Positions 1 through 6,929 of a stretch of 16,299 nt of DNA are shown here, piece by piece (position 1 is the first letter of the stretch; every line of letters starts with the position of its first letter). A program made the position numbers and the translations under genes. Below the pieces are notes generated by a model that made no database searches, was not told the origin of the DNA, and worked only from the letters and a program-made list of their open reading frames with translations. Source of the DNA: an uncultured Devosia sp. (GTDB lineage Bacteria; Pseudomonadota; Alphaproteobacteria; Rhizobiales; Devosiaceae); the NCBI GenBank assembly GCA_946480655.1, contig CAMLKN010000024.1, positions 1-16,299 on the forward strand. The letters are read 5' to 3'.

Positions 1-477
1 GGCGGCATGGGGCTGACGCTCTTTGCCTTCTTCATGGCCGTGATGCGCCTGACTGCCGACCCCATAGTCTCCCGCTATGGGCCACGCAATGTCGCCATGG
101 TCATGCTGAGCTTTGCGAGCCTCGGCGCGCTGCTGGTGGGGATTGCACCCCATCCTGTCCTCGCCCTTCTCGGCTTTGCGCTGATGGGGGCGGGCTGCTC
201 GGCGGTCTATCCGCTGGCGGTTTCGGCGGCCGCGCAACGCACCGACCGGCCAGCCGCCGTCAATGTCGCGGCCCTGGGGCAGATCAGCTTCGTGGTCTTC
301 TTCCTCGCCCCGCCGCTGCTCGGCTTCGTGGCCGAATTCGTCCACATCCGCGCCTCCTACCTCGTCTGCCTGCCGCTGCTGCTGGCCGGCCTCTGGGCCT
401 CGAGCTTTGCCTTGGGCCAGAAAAAAGTGGAAGCTCCGCACGGACTGCCCGCTGAACCGCTCGGACCCAATGGCTGA
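1..477 (+). CDS. MFS transporter, C-terminal part (cut by window start)
   Basis: The frame is open from the first base, so the true start lies outside the window; the first ATG at 7 is internal. About 158 residues remain, corresponding to the C-terminal half of a major facilitator superfamily permease. They contain the conserved loop motif RLTADPIVSRYGP followed by four or five strongly hydrophobic membrane segments with GxG-rich helices. The segment is clearly paralogous to the end of the MFS gene at 944-2077: both share the R-L-x-A-D...RYGP loop, a YPL-x-x-SAAA-x-x-x-x-DRP stretch and an NVA motif. The stop codon overlaps the mmcB start by eight bases, so the two are probably cotranscribed and translationally coupled. 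The substrate cannot be told from sequence; the family includes sugar and drug exporters. Confidence 0.9.
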   Translation, partial: GGMGLTLFAFFMAVMRLTADPIVSRYGPRNVAMVMLSFASLGALLVGIAPHPVLALLGFALMGAGCSAVYPLAVSAAAQRTDRPAAVNVAALGQISFVVFFLAPPLLGFVAEFVHIRASYLVCLPLLLAGLWASSFALGQKKVEAPHGLPAEPLGPNG

Positions 478-931
478 CCTGCCGCCCATCGTCGACCTGC
501 GCCAATCGGCCACGGCGCTGCGCGTCCAGCGCGGGGTCATGCGCATGCTGCGCGAGCGGCACGACATGGCCTGCTATGCCGAAGTGCCCCTCAGCAATGG
601 CCGCCGCGCCGATGTGCTGGCCGTGGGGCCCAAGGGCGAGATCTGGATCGTCGAGATCAAGTCGAGCCTCATCGATTTCCAGGTCGACCGCAAATGGCCC
701 GAATACCGCGAGTTTTCCGACAAGTTCTTCTTTGCCAAGCCCCCCGAGCTCGATGGCGAAATCTTCCCGCAAAGCGAGGGCCTGATCGTCGCCGACGGCC
801 ATGACGGGGCCATCCTGCGCGACAGTCCCGAAACCCCCATGGCACCCGCCCGCCGCAAGGCGCTCATGCTCAAGCTTGCGCGCATGGGCGCCGACCGCAT
901 CCATGTCCTCATGGATCCGGGACCCCAATAA
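470..931 (+). CDS. mmcB: MmcB family DNA repair protein (putative PD-(D/E)XK endonuclease)
   Basis: A 153-residue cytoplasmic protein starting MADLPPIVDL. It matches the MmcB family, described in Caulobacter as SOS-regulated and needed for mitomycin C resistance. The restriction-endonuclease-like core is visible: an E38-V-P strand, RADVL with D48, then a beta strand ending VEIK with E62 and K64, which together give the D...ExK metal-binding signature. The region around KWPEYREFSDKFFFA is also typical. The ATG at 470 was chosen over the longer upstream frame because the extra residues are an out-of-frame reading of the MFS gene. It overlaps the upstream MFS stop and is followed 12 bases later by a second MFS gene, an unusual setting for a repair gene. 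I found no clear alphaproteobacterial LexA box next to it; any such control could lie upstream of the first MFS gene. Confidence 0.88.
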   Translation: MADLPPIVDLRQSATALRVQRGVMRMLRERHDMACYAEVPLSNGRRADVLAVGPKGEIWIVEIKSSLIDFQVDRKWPEYREFSDKFFFAKPPELDGEIFPQSEGLIVADGHDGAILRDSPETPMAPARRKALMLKLARMGADRIHVLMDPGPQ

Positions 932-943
932 CCACGGCCATTC

Positions 944-2077
944 ATGTTCTCGACGCACTGGCGCATTGTCGCACTCTTCTTCACCCATGCGCTGGCCGCC
1001 GGCGCCATCCACACGCGCATCCCGGACCTGCAGGAGCTGATCGGCCTTTCCGAGGCGCAACTGGGGCTGGTGCTGATGGGCCAGCCTCTGGGCGCGCTTT
1101 CCATGTTCCTGTTCTCGAGCGCCATCATCGAACGCTTCGGCCCGCGACGGATGATCCTGTGGCTCCTGCCCGGCGTGGTGATCACGGCGGCCCTGGCGAG
1201 CGTGCTGCTGCATCCGCTGGCCCTGTTCGTGCTTCTGGCCTTCAACGGGATCGGATTCTCGCTCACCAATATTGCCATGAATGTCGAAGCAGACCGGGTC
1301 GAGGCGGCCAGCGGCGCGCGGGTGATGAATACCTGTCACGGCGCCTGGAGCCTGGGCTTCCTGTTGACCTCGCTGCTGGGTGCGACGCTGCGCGGCCTCG
1401 GCGTGTCGCCAGCCGTTCACCTCTGGGCCTTCGCCCCGCTGCTGATCGCCCTGATCCTCGTGGTCGTGCTGCCCATGCCCAACATGCCGGCGCGGCCGCA
1501 TGCCGGCGGCAACACTCGAAAGCTTGCCTGGCCGAGCTGGGCGACGATGGGCCTCGTCGCTTTCGGTCTCGGTGCGGGCCTGACCGAGGGCGCTGCCCGT
1601 GCCTGGTCGATCATCTATCTGCGTGACAGCTTCGACGTCGCGCCATTCATCGAATCCCTGGCGCTGCCGGCGCTCCTGGCGGCCATGGCCGGCGGACGGC
1701 TGGTGGCCGATCGGTTCATCGACCGGTATGGTCCGGTGCGCGTGGCGCGCGGCCTCTCGGCCTTGGCCATTGGCGGCATGGTGGTGATCGTGATGGCCCC
1801 GGAGGCGTGGATAGCCCTTGTGGGCTTTCTGGCCGTCGGCATCGGCATCTGCGTGCTCTATCCCCTGATGCTGTCGGCCGCCGCCCGTCTCGGCGACCGC
1901 CCTTCCAGCCAGAATGTGGCTGCGACGACGCTGATCTTCCAGATGGTCAATCTGGGTGCGCCATTGTTCATCGGCGGCGTCGCGGAAGGGTTTGGCGTCC
2001 GCATGGCCTTTGCCATGCTGATCCCGCTGCTGATCCTGACCTTTGCCATGGCCGGGCGGCTTCGCCCTAAAGGTTAA
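944..2077 (+). CDS. MFS transporter
   Basis: A 377-residue inner-membrane permease of the major facilitator superfamily with about twelve hydrophobic segments. The N-terminal half has the first-loop region around RIPDLQELIGLSEAQLGLVL and the ERFGPRRM loop; the second half starts near residue 190 and has the matching GRLVADRFIDRYGP loop. The style resembles the YbjJ/fucose-permease-like branch, but no substrate can be assigned. The ATG at 944 follows mmcB by 12 bases and gives a normal-length MFS protein. The 3' end overlaps the convergent truB gene by 11 bases, leaving no room for a terminator between them. It is a paralogue of the truncated MFS gene at the window start, so mmcB is sandwiched between two related transporters. 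Confidence 0.93.
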   Translation: MFSTHWRIVALFFTHALAAGAIHTRIPDLQELIGLSEAQLGLVLMGQPLGALSMFLFSSAIIERFGPRRMILWLLPGVVITAALASVLLHPLALFVLLAFNGIGFSLTNIAMNVEADRVEAASGARVMNTCHGAWSLGFLLTSLLGATLRGLGVSPAVHLWAFAPLLIALILVVVLPMPNMPARPHAGGNTRKLAWPSWATMGLVAFGLGAGLTEGAARAWSIIYLRDSFDVAPFIESLALPALLAAMAGGRLVADRFIDRYGPVRVARGLSALAIGGMVVIVMAPEAWIALVGFLAVGIGICVLYPLMLSAAARLGDRPSSQNVAATTLIFQMVNLGAPLFIGGVAEGFGVRMAFAMLIPLLILTFAMAGRLRPKG

Positions 2078-2975
2078 AAACCCGGCCCGGCTTGAACTGG
2101 CCGAATTCGACTTGGCCGGTGGCCAGAACCTTGCCCTTGAAGCTGACCCAGCATTCGTCGAGCGAGACCGGCGCGCCGGCGCCGGTCAGAAGCACCGGAT
2201 TGCCATGACCCACGGCGTTGGCCTGGCCCGCGTCGAGGCGGATTTCCGCGATTCCGGCAAGGCCTGCCGAGACCGGCTTGACGAGCGCATCGCGTGCCGC
2301 GCCCATTTCGGCCGCCTCAAGCTCCTCGAGCGTCACCGCGTCGGCATCGGTAAAGGGCCCGACGGCAGCACGATGGAGCTTGGTGACGTGGCCCACCGTG
2401 CCGAGCGCCTCGGCAATGTCGCGCGCCAGCGAGCGCACATAGGTCCCCTTGCCGCAGGTCACTTCCAGGACGCTTTCGTCGGCCCCGTGCGAGACGAGCT
2501 CGATGGCGTCGATGTCGATCGGGCGCGCCGCGAGTTCGACCGTCTCACCGGCCCGGGCCAGGTCATAGGCCCGTTCGCCATCCACCTTGATGGCTGAAAA
2601 GGCCGGGGGGCGCTGCAGGATCGTGCCGGTAAAGCGCGGCAGCACGGCTGCGAGCGCCGCGCCATCGGGGCGCACGTCGGAGGTCGCGATGACCTCGCCC
2701 TCGGTATCGTCGGTGCTCGTGGCCTTGCCCCAGCCAATGGCGAAGCGATAGACCTTGATCCCCTCCTGCACCTGCGGCACGGCCTTGGTGGCCTCGCCCA
2801 GGGCAATGGGCAGGATGCCGGTCGCCAGCGGGTCCAGCGTGCCGGCATGGCCGGCCTTGGCCGCATTCATGAGCCAGCGCACCTTGCCCACGGCCTGGGT
2901 GGAGGTGAAATCATAAGGCTTGTTGAGCACGATCCATCCGGAGATGGCGCGCTTGTTCGATCGCGGTTTGCTCAA
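2067..2975 (-). CDS. truB: tRNA pseudouridine(55) synthase TruB
   Basis: A 302-residue enzyme that isomerises uridine 55 in the T-loop of tRNAs. It opens with the family's ISGWIVLNKPYDFTSTQAV region. The catalytic motif AGTLDPLATG follows at about residues 44-53, with D48 the nucleophilic aspartate. Further TruB motifs are RPPAFSAIKVDGERAYDLAR and CGKGTYVRSLARD. The C-terminal part (about 240-302) is the usual small RNA-binding extension. The start codon is TTG, two bases after the rbfA stop; no other start is available before the conserved N-terminus. The near-overlap with rbfA indicates an operon with translational coupling. The 3' end overlaps a convergent MFS gene. In many Hyphomicrobiales truB is followed by rpsO and pnp, which is not the case here. 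Confidence 0.96.
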   Translation of the reverse strand: MSKPRSNKRAISGWIVLNKPYDFTSTQAVGKVRWLMNAAKAGHAGTLDPLATGILPIALGEATKAVPQVQEGIKVYRFAIGWGKATSTDDTEGEVIATSDVRPDGAALAAVLPRFTGTILQRPPAFSAIKVDGERAYDLARAGETVELAARPIDIDAIELVSHGADESVLEVTCGKGTYVRSLARDIAEALGTVGHVTKLHRAAVGPFTDADAVTLEELEAAEMGAARDALVKPVSAGLAGIAEIRLDAGQANAVGHGNPVLLTGAGAPVSLDECWVSFKGKVLATGQVEFGQFKPGRVFNL

Positions 2976-2977
2976 GG

Positions 2978-3391
2978 TCAGTCTTCGTCGCTGTCGTCGG
3001 TGTCGTCGTCGAGATCGCGCCGCACGCGGTCGGAGCGCAGCAGCGCATCGATCCGGCCCGCTTCCTCAAATGTGTCGTCCACAAAGAAGCGGATCTCAGG
3101 GGCGAATTTGAGGTCGATCAACGGCGCGACACGGCCGCGGATGAACTTGCGGTGGCGGTTGAGCGCCGCCACGATCTCGTCGGCATGGGCGCCACCGAGC
3201 GGCATCACATAGGCATTGGCGATCTTGAGATCGGGCGTCATGCGCACTTCGGGCACGGTCACGACCGCGCCGGCAAGCGCCTCGTCTTCGATGTCACCGC
3301 GGGCAAACAGCGCCGCCAGGGCATGGCGCACCAGTTCCCCGACGCGCAGCATGCGCTGGCTCGGGCCAGCGGGCTTGTGGTCTTTCTTCAT
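2978..3391 (-). CDS. rbfA: Ribosome-binding factor A
   Basis: A 137-residue KH-fold protein that binds the 30S subunit and assists late 16S rRNA maturation and cold adaptation. Family features are the N-terminal [16 protein letters not shown] helix, the [19 protein letters not shown] strand region and [19 protein letters not shown]. The tail is a short acidic run ([10 protein letters not shown]) encoded by a low-complexity stretch at 2980-3011. I take the ATG at 3391 as the start; a TTG two codons upstream (3397) is possible and a GAGGG lies at a workable distance from it. It sits directly upstream of truB, a classic pair, and 33 bases downstream of an exported hypothetical protein gene on the same strand. 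The expected upstream partner infB is absent. Confidence 0.95.
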   Translation of the reverse strand: MKKDHKPAGPSQRMLRVGELVRHALAALFARGDIEDEALAGAVVTVPEVRMTPDLKIANAYVMPLGGAHADEIVAALNRHRKFIRGRVAPLIDLKFAPEIRFFVDDTFEEAGRIDALLRSDRVRRDLDDDTDDSDED

Positions 3392-3424
3392 GGGCAAGCG
3401 GATTAGGCCCTCGCGGGTCCGCCG

Positions 3425-4084
3425 TCAATCCGCAGCGGTGAGACTGACCTCGGACTTGAGGCGCGCCATATAGGCTTCCACCACGTCGGCCGCTACCGGC
3501 CATGTGGCCGGATCGGTCGCGTCGAAGGCGTCGCCGCGCCATTCCTGATAGACCATGCCCACGCCCTTGGACGACTTGTAGAAGCCCATGACCATGACCT
3601 CGCCCTGGCCTTCGAAGGCGGTGAAGCCATCGAGGTAGGCGCCGCAGACATAGCCCACGGGCGGCAGGACATCTTCCTGGTCCGGCTCAAGCTGGAACAG
3701 CGCCACGGTTTCCGGATTGCAGGACTGCGCATAGACATTGATCACCACCGAACGGAAATCGGCCAGCGACATGCCCTGCTGGTTGGAAACGCGCGCGCCG
3801 TATAGCGTGGTCCAGAAGGCCTCGCCCTCGCCGCGCCGGTAGATTTCCAGATGCGCCTGGCCGCTTTCTTCGAGGAAGCGCGTGGAGACCAGGTCGGCCA
3901 GCTCGGCGTCGCTCGTTGCCTCCCGGGCCCAGTCCGGCACGGGCAGGGTCAGCTTCTGGTCCAGGGTTTCGAGCACAAGATGGCCGTCTGCCCTGGTAAA
4001 GGGCAGAGTTCCGCCCGCCTGTGCCCAGGCGGGGGAGGTCGCAATCGCCGTTACGGCCAAGAGGGCCAGCACGAACTTGTTCAT
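3425..4084 (-). CDS. Exported hypothetical protein
   Basis: A 219-residue protein of no family I recognise. It begins MNKFVLALLAVTAIATSPAW, a textbook signal peptide with likely signal-peptidase cleavage near AWA/QA (residues 19-23), so it is probably periplasmic. Only two cysteines are present (C122 and C147), compatible with one disulphide. The rest is a mixed alpha/beta globular sequence with no membrane segment and no obvious catalytic motif. The ATG at 4084 is chosen because it begins the signal peptide and has AGGAGAG about ten bases upstream; the longer open frame adds only an arginine-rich non-homologous leader. It lies 33 bases upstream of rbfA on the same strand and may share its transcript, although the functional link is unclear. 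Confidence 0.82.
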   Translation of the reverse strand: MNKFVLALLAVTAIATSPAWAQAGGTLPFTRADGHLVLETLDQKLTLPVPDWAREATSDAELADLVSTRFLEESGQAHLEIYRRGEGEAFWTTLYGARVSNQQGMSLADFRSVVINVYAQSCNPETVALFQLEPDQEDVLPPVGYVCGAYLDGFTAFEGQGEVMVMGFYKSSKGVGMVYQEWRGDAFDATDPATWPVAADVVEAYMARLKSEVSLTAAD

Positions 4085-4267
4085 GGTTACGGGGCTCTCC
4101 TGACGCCCGGCAGCAATAGTCGCGTCGGTGGCGCCAGCCCCCCACAGCCGCATCCACCGCCTGACGATTAGGGGCCAAGCCGGAACGGTGCAAGGGTGCT
4201 GCCGAAGGCGACGCCAAATCGCGATGGTGATGGGGAATTGGTGCAACACTGGCCCTGTCGCCCGGCC

Positions 4268-5287
4268 CTAGCCTCGCGCGCTGCGCGGCAGCGGACTGTC
4301 CGGCAGCAACCGGTGCGGCGGCTGATGGCCATCCATGAAGGCCCGGATATTGACGATCACGGCTTCGCCCATTTCGACGCGCGCTTCCAGCGTGGCCGAG
4401 GCCATGTGGGCGGTCAGAACGACGCGATTGGCCTCCGCCAGGGCGAGCAGGCGCGGATTGATGCCATTGCGGTTTTCGAACACGTCGAGCGCCGCGCCCG
4501 CCAGCCGGCCGCTTTCCAGCCGCTCGATCAGCGCTGCTTCGTCGAGCAGTTCGGGGCGGCTGACATTGACCACATAGGCGCCCGGCTTCATCGCATCGAG
4601 GCGTGCCGCCGAAAGGATGTGATGGGTGTCGCGGGTCAGCGGCGTGTGCAGCGAGACAATGTCGACTTCCGCCAGCATGGCATCGAGGCTGTCCCAGTAA
4701 TGCGCTTCGAGCGGGGTCTCGATGGCCGGCGGCCGGCGATTGCGCGAAAAATAGTGGATCGAAAGGCCAAAGGCGCGGGCGCGCTGCGCCACGGCGGTGC
4801 CGATGCGACCCATGCCCACAATGCCCAAGGCCTTGCCCCGCAGCCTGTGCCCCAGCATCGAAGTCGGAGACCAGCCGACCCAGGCCCGGTCGCGCAGCAG
4901 CATCTGCGTGCCTTCGACGAGCCGCCGGGGCAGGGCCAGCATCAGCGCCGTGGCCATGTCAGCCGTGTCCTCGGTCAGAACAGAAGGGGTGTTGGTGACG
5001 GTCAGGCCCGCCGCCCATGCCGCTTCGAGGTCGATATTGTCCACGCCATTGCCGAACTGGGCGATGAGCCGCACACTGGGGGGCAGGCGCGCGATCAGGC
5101 CCGCGTCGATCCGGTCGGTGATGGTCGAGACCAGCACATCCTTGCCGGCAAGGCCGGCCAGGATGTCCTCACTGGTCAGGGCCACATCGGCCTCGTTGAC
5201 ATCGGTGTCGAACAGGGTTGCCATGCGCGCTTCGATGCTTGCCGGCAGGCGCCTGGTGACCAGAATCTGAGGTTTCTGCGGTGTCAT
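4268..5287 (-). CDS. D-isomer-specific 2-hydroxyacid dehydrogenase (glyoxylate/hydroxypyruvate reductase-like)
   Basis: A 339-residue NAD(P)-dependent dehydrogenase. The N-terminal catalytic part has QILVTRRLPASIEARM and FGNGVDNIDLEAAW. The Rossmann core has GKALGIVGMGRIGTAVAQRA (GxGxxG at about 158-163). The C-terminal part closes with AHMASATLEARVEMGE. Of the usual Arg/Glu/His catalytic triad, R244 (in NVSRPELLDE) and H294 are present. The position that normally carries Glu (in a DVFExEP-type motif) reads FENRNG, so R273 occupies it. This may alter or abolish standard activity. The start at 5287 matches the family's usual N-terminus but has no clear Shine-Dalgarno. An ATG at 5323 is preceded by GAAGG at good spacing and would add twelve residues. 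The gene is divergent from the SH3-domain gene. Confidence 0.9.
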   Translation of the reverse strand: MTPQKPQILVTRRLPASIEARMATLFDTDVNEADVALTSEDILAGLAGKDVLVSTITDRIDAGLIARLPPSVRLIAQFGNGVDNIDLEAAWAAGLTVTNTPSVLTEDTADMATALMLALPRRLVEGTQMLLRDRAWVGWSPTSMLGHRLRGKALGIVGMGRIGTAVAQRARAFGLSIHYFSRNRRPPAIETPLEAHYWDSLDAMLAEVDIVSLHTPLTRDTHHILSAARLDAMKPGAYVVNVSRPELLDEAALIERLESGRLAGAALDVFENRNGINPRLLALAEANRVVLTAHMASATLEARVEMGEAVIVNIRAFMDGHQPPHRLLPDSPLPRSARG

Positions 5288-5303
5288 GCGTACCGAAAAC
5301 AAG

Positions 5304-5319
5304 GCCGGGCCAGCCCGGC
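5304..5319 (-). promoter_or_regulatory. GC-rich hairpin in the 5' region of the dehydrogenase gene
   Basis: A perfect inverted repeat with GCCGGGC at 5304-5310 and GCCCGGC at 5313-5319. It lies between the two candidate start codons (5323 and 5287) of the minus-strand dehydrogenase. On the minus strand it is followed by CTTGTTTTCGG, so it resembles a weak intrinsic terminator or attenuator. If translation begins at 5323 it is simply coding sequence; if at 5287 it is a leader structure just upstream of the start. Its function is inferred only. Confidence 0.35.
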
Positions 5320-5392
5320 GCATCTGCCGCCTTCAGCGACCATTAAGGATCATGGGCTAGTGATAGGGCAAATCCAACCCGTCTGCAAAGTG

Positions 5393-5947
5393 ATGTTATT
5401 CTTGCCTGTCCTTGCGGACCGTCTTCGCCTTTTTCTCCTGGTTTCAGCCGCGCTTCTTGCCGGCCTTCTGGCCCTGCCGCCGGCCCTGGCGCAGGACAAT
5501 CCCAGCGGCCTCAAGCTGCCGCGATTCGTCACCACGCGCTCGCACCCGATCAATGTCCGCGTCGGCCCCGGCACGCGCTATGACATTGCCTGGAACTACA
5601 CCGTCTCGGGCGTTCCGGTGGAGATCATCCAGGAATTCGATACCTGGCGTAAAATCCGTGATGTCGAGGGTGACGAGGGCTGGGTGCATCAGAGCCTGCT
5701 TTCGGGCAACCGCGCAGGTTATGCCACCCCGCTGGTTGCCAATGGCGAAGTCAGCATGCATGTGGACAAGTCCGAGGAGGCGGCCGTGCGCGCCCGCCTC
5801 GCGCCGGGCGTGCGCGTCTCGATCAGCGAATGCGACGGTGCCTGGTGCAATGTGTCGGCCAGCCAGCCGGGCGAGCGGCAGAACTATGCCGGCTGGGTGC
5901 GGCAGGAAGAGCTCTGGGGCGTCTATTCGGCCGAAGAGTTCGACTGA
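5393..5947 (+). CDS. Exported protein with two bacterial SH3-like domains
   Basis: A 184-residue protein. Residues 11-33 form a hydrophobic signal sequence with a likely cleavage at ALA/QD. Two bacterial SH3-type repeats follow: about 48-103 (INVRVGPGTRYDIAWNY...DTWRKIRDVEGDEGWVHQSLL) and about 112-175 (VSMHVDKSEEAAVRARLAPG...CDGAWCNV...YAGWVRQEELW). Such domains usually bind cell-wall or other periplasmic ligands. The two cysteines (C147, C152) could form a disulphide. The ATG at 5393 is chosen because it opens the signal peptide (a GTG one codon earlier is possible); the much longer upstream open frame is antisense to the dehydrogenase gene. It is divergent from that gene and converges, with only 12 bases between, on the ferric reductase. 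Exact role unknown. Confidence 0.88.
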   Translation: MLFLPVLADRLRLFLLVSAALLAGLLALPPALAQDNPSGLKLPRFVTTRSHPINVRVGPGTRYDIAWNYTVSGVPVEIIQEFDTWRKIRDVEGDEGWVHQSLLSGNRAGYATPLVANGEVSMHVDKSEEAAVRARLAPGVRVSISECDGAWCNVSASQPGERQNYAGWVRQEELWGVYSAEEFD

Positions 5948-5959
5948 GCCGGTCGCCGC

Positions 5960-6838
5960 TCAGCCTGCCGCGGCCAGTTCCTCGATGGCATTGGCCCGCT
6001 GCCGGTCGCGCCGCGTCGTGTCGTCCTGCTTGGGGCAGGAGGCGCAATAGGTATCGGGGAAAGCCAAGTAATCGAGGCAGCAGCCCTTGCGGGCAATGAT
6101 GGCGACCTGCCGGCCGTCATGCAGCTCCAGCGTCTCGAGCGCGCCATGTCCGGTGAGGCCCATGGCATCTAGCCAAAGTGCGCACATGCGATGCTGATCG
6201 GCCACGCTCAGCCCGGGCTGGAAATGCTTCAAGCGCACCATCAGGCCCAGCATGCGGTCGGTCAGCAAGCGCAGCGCCGGAACCCGCTTGAGCTTGGTGA
6301 CGGTGTTGATCTCGGCCAGCACCGCATCGGCCATTGTCCGCAAATCCTTGCCGGCCCGGGCGATGAGCGTTTCGAGGTCCCCCTCCACCATCGGGCCGGG
6401 CCCGAGGCGGTAGCCGTCGACATCGAGGTTCTGCCGGGCCTGCGACAGCCTGGGGATGGCCGGCAGGGCACCGAACAGGTGCACGGCGATGACCGCCAGA
6501 TAGGCCGGCTGCCACATCAGGTTGGTCCAGAGCCGCACCGCGTAGAAGGGCTGCCCGGCCTGCGGATAGCTCGCTTCGAGGCGGCCATAGAGCGTCCTCA
6601 AAAAATCCGAATTGTCCTGGCCCAGCGTGTACCAGCCGGGCAGGTGGCCGCCGGGCGCGCCCTTGAGGAACCCAGTCGCCGAGGCGCCGAGCGCGATGAA
6701 CCGCGTCAGGGCGGCATCGTCGGCACTGGGGGCAAAGAGGTAATTTCTGGCGCTCAAGGGGTGGCTCGCTGAAGGCTCGTTCCTCCTATCCCGTTCAACC
6801 GGATAAATAAAGTCATATTTCTTTGGCTCCCCCGTCAC
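5960..6838 (-). CDS. Siderophore ferric-iron reductase, FhuF-like [2Fe-2S] protein
   Basis: A 292-residue protein by the longest start. It resembles the siderophore ferric iron reductases of the FhuF/AHA_1954 type, which release iron from imported siderophores in the cytoplasm. The decisive sign is the C-terminal cluster motif C-C-x10-C-x2-C at C253, C254, C265 and C268 (GCCLDY...YCASCPK), the known FhuF-type [2Fe-2S] ligand spacing. The middle contains aromatic-rich segments (FYAVRLWTNLMWQPAYLAV) and a FQPGLS stretch. The longest reading uses GTG at 6838 with GCGAGG immediately before it. A shorter start at the TTG at 6757 would give 265 residues and is coupled to a small upstream frame. No siderophore receptor, ABC importer or biosynthesis gene is in the window, and no clear Irr, RirA or Fur box was seen. 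Confidence 0.85.
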   Translation of the reverse strand: MTGEPKKYDFIYPVERDRRNEPSASHPLSARNYLFAPSADDAALTRFIALGASATGFLKGAPGGHLPGWYTLGQDNSDFLRTLYGRLEASYPQAGQPFYAVRLWTNLMWQPAYLAVIAVHLFGALPAIPRLSQARQNLDVDGYRLGPGPMVEGDLETLIARAGKDLRTMADAVLAEINTVTKLKRVPALRLLTDRMLGLMVRLKHFQPGLSVADQHRMCALWLDAMGLTGHGALETLELHDGRQVAIIARKGCCLDYLAFPDTYCASCPKQDDTTRRDRQRANAIEELAAAG

Positions 6839-6929
6839 CCTCGCAATAGTACCGATGCCTGGCTTTACCGGCTGATCTCTGCATGCCCCTCAGTCTCGGG
6901 TCACCAGATCATTCGTCGGGGACGCTCGA

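Noticed and set aside
284..1501. A 405-codon open frame on the minus strand
   Set aside because: It lies antisense to mmcB and the second MFS gene, has a composition dominated by Arg, His, Gln and Gly, and shows no family features. High GC produces such frames opposite real genes.
2054..2067. Short GGGCG/CGCCC hairpin at the end of the second MFS gene
   Set aside because: It is within coding sequence, has a five-base stem, and is not followed by a T-run on either strand.
4085..4267. Search of the 183-base gap for a promoter or terminator
   Set aside because: The best -35/-10 pair matched only two of six bases in the -10 element, and no stable hairpin with a T-run was found.
4196..5392. Upstream extension (about 399 codons) of the SH3 gene's frame
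   Set aside because: It is the antisense reading of the dehydrogenase gene; the real protein starts at 5393 with its signal peptide.
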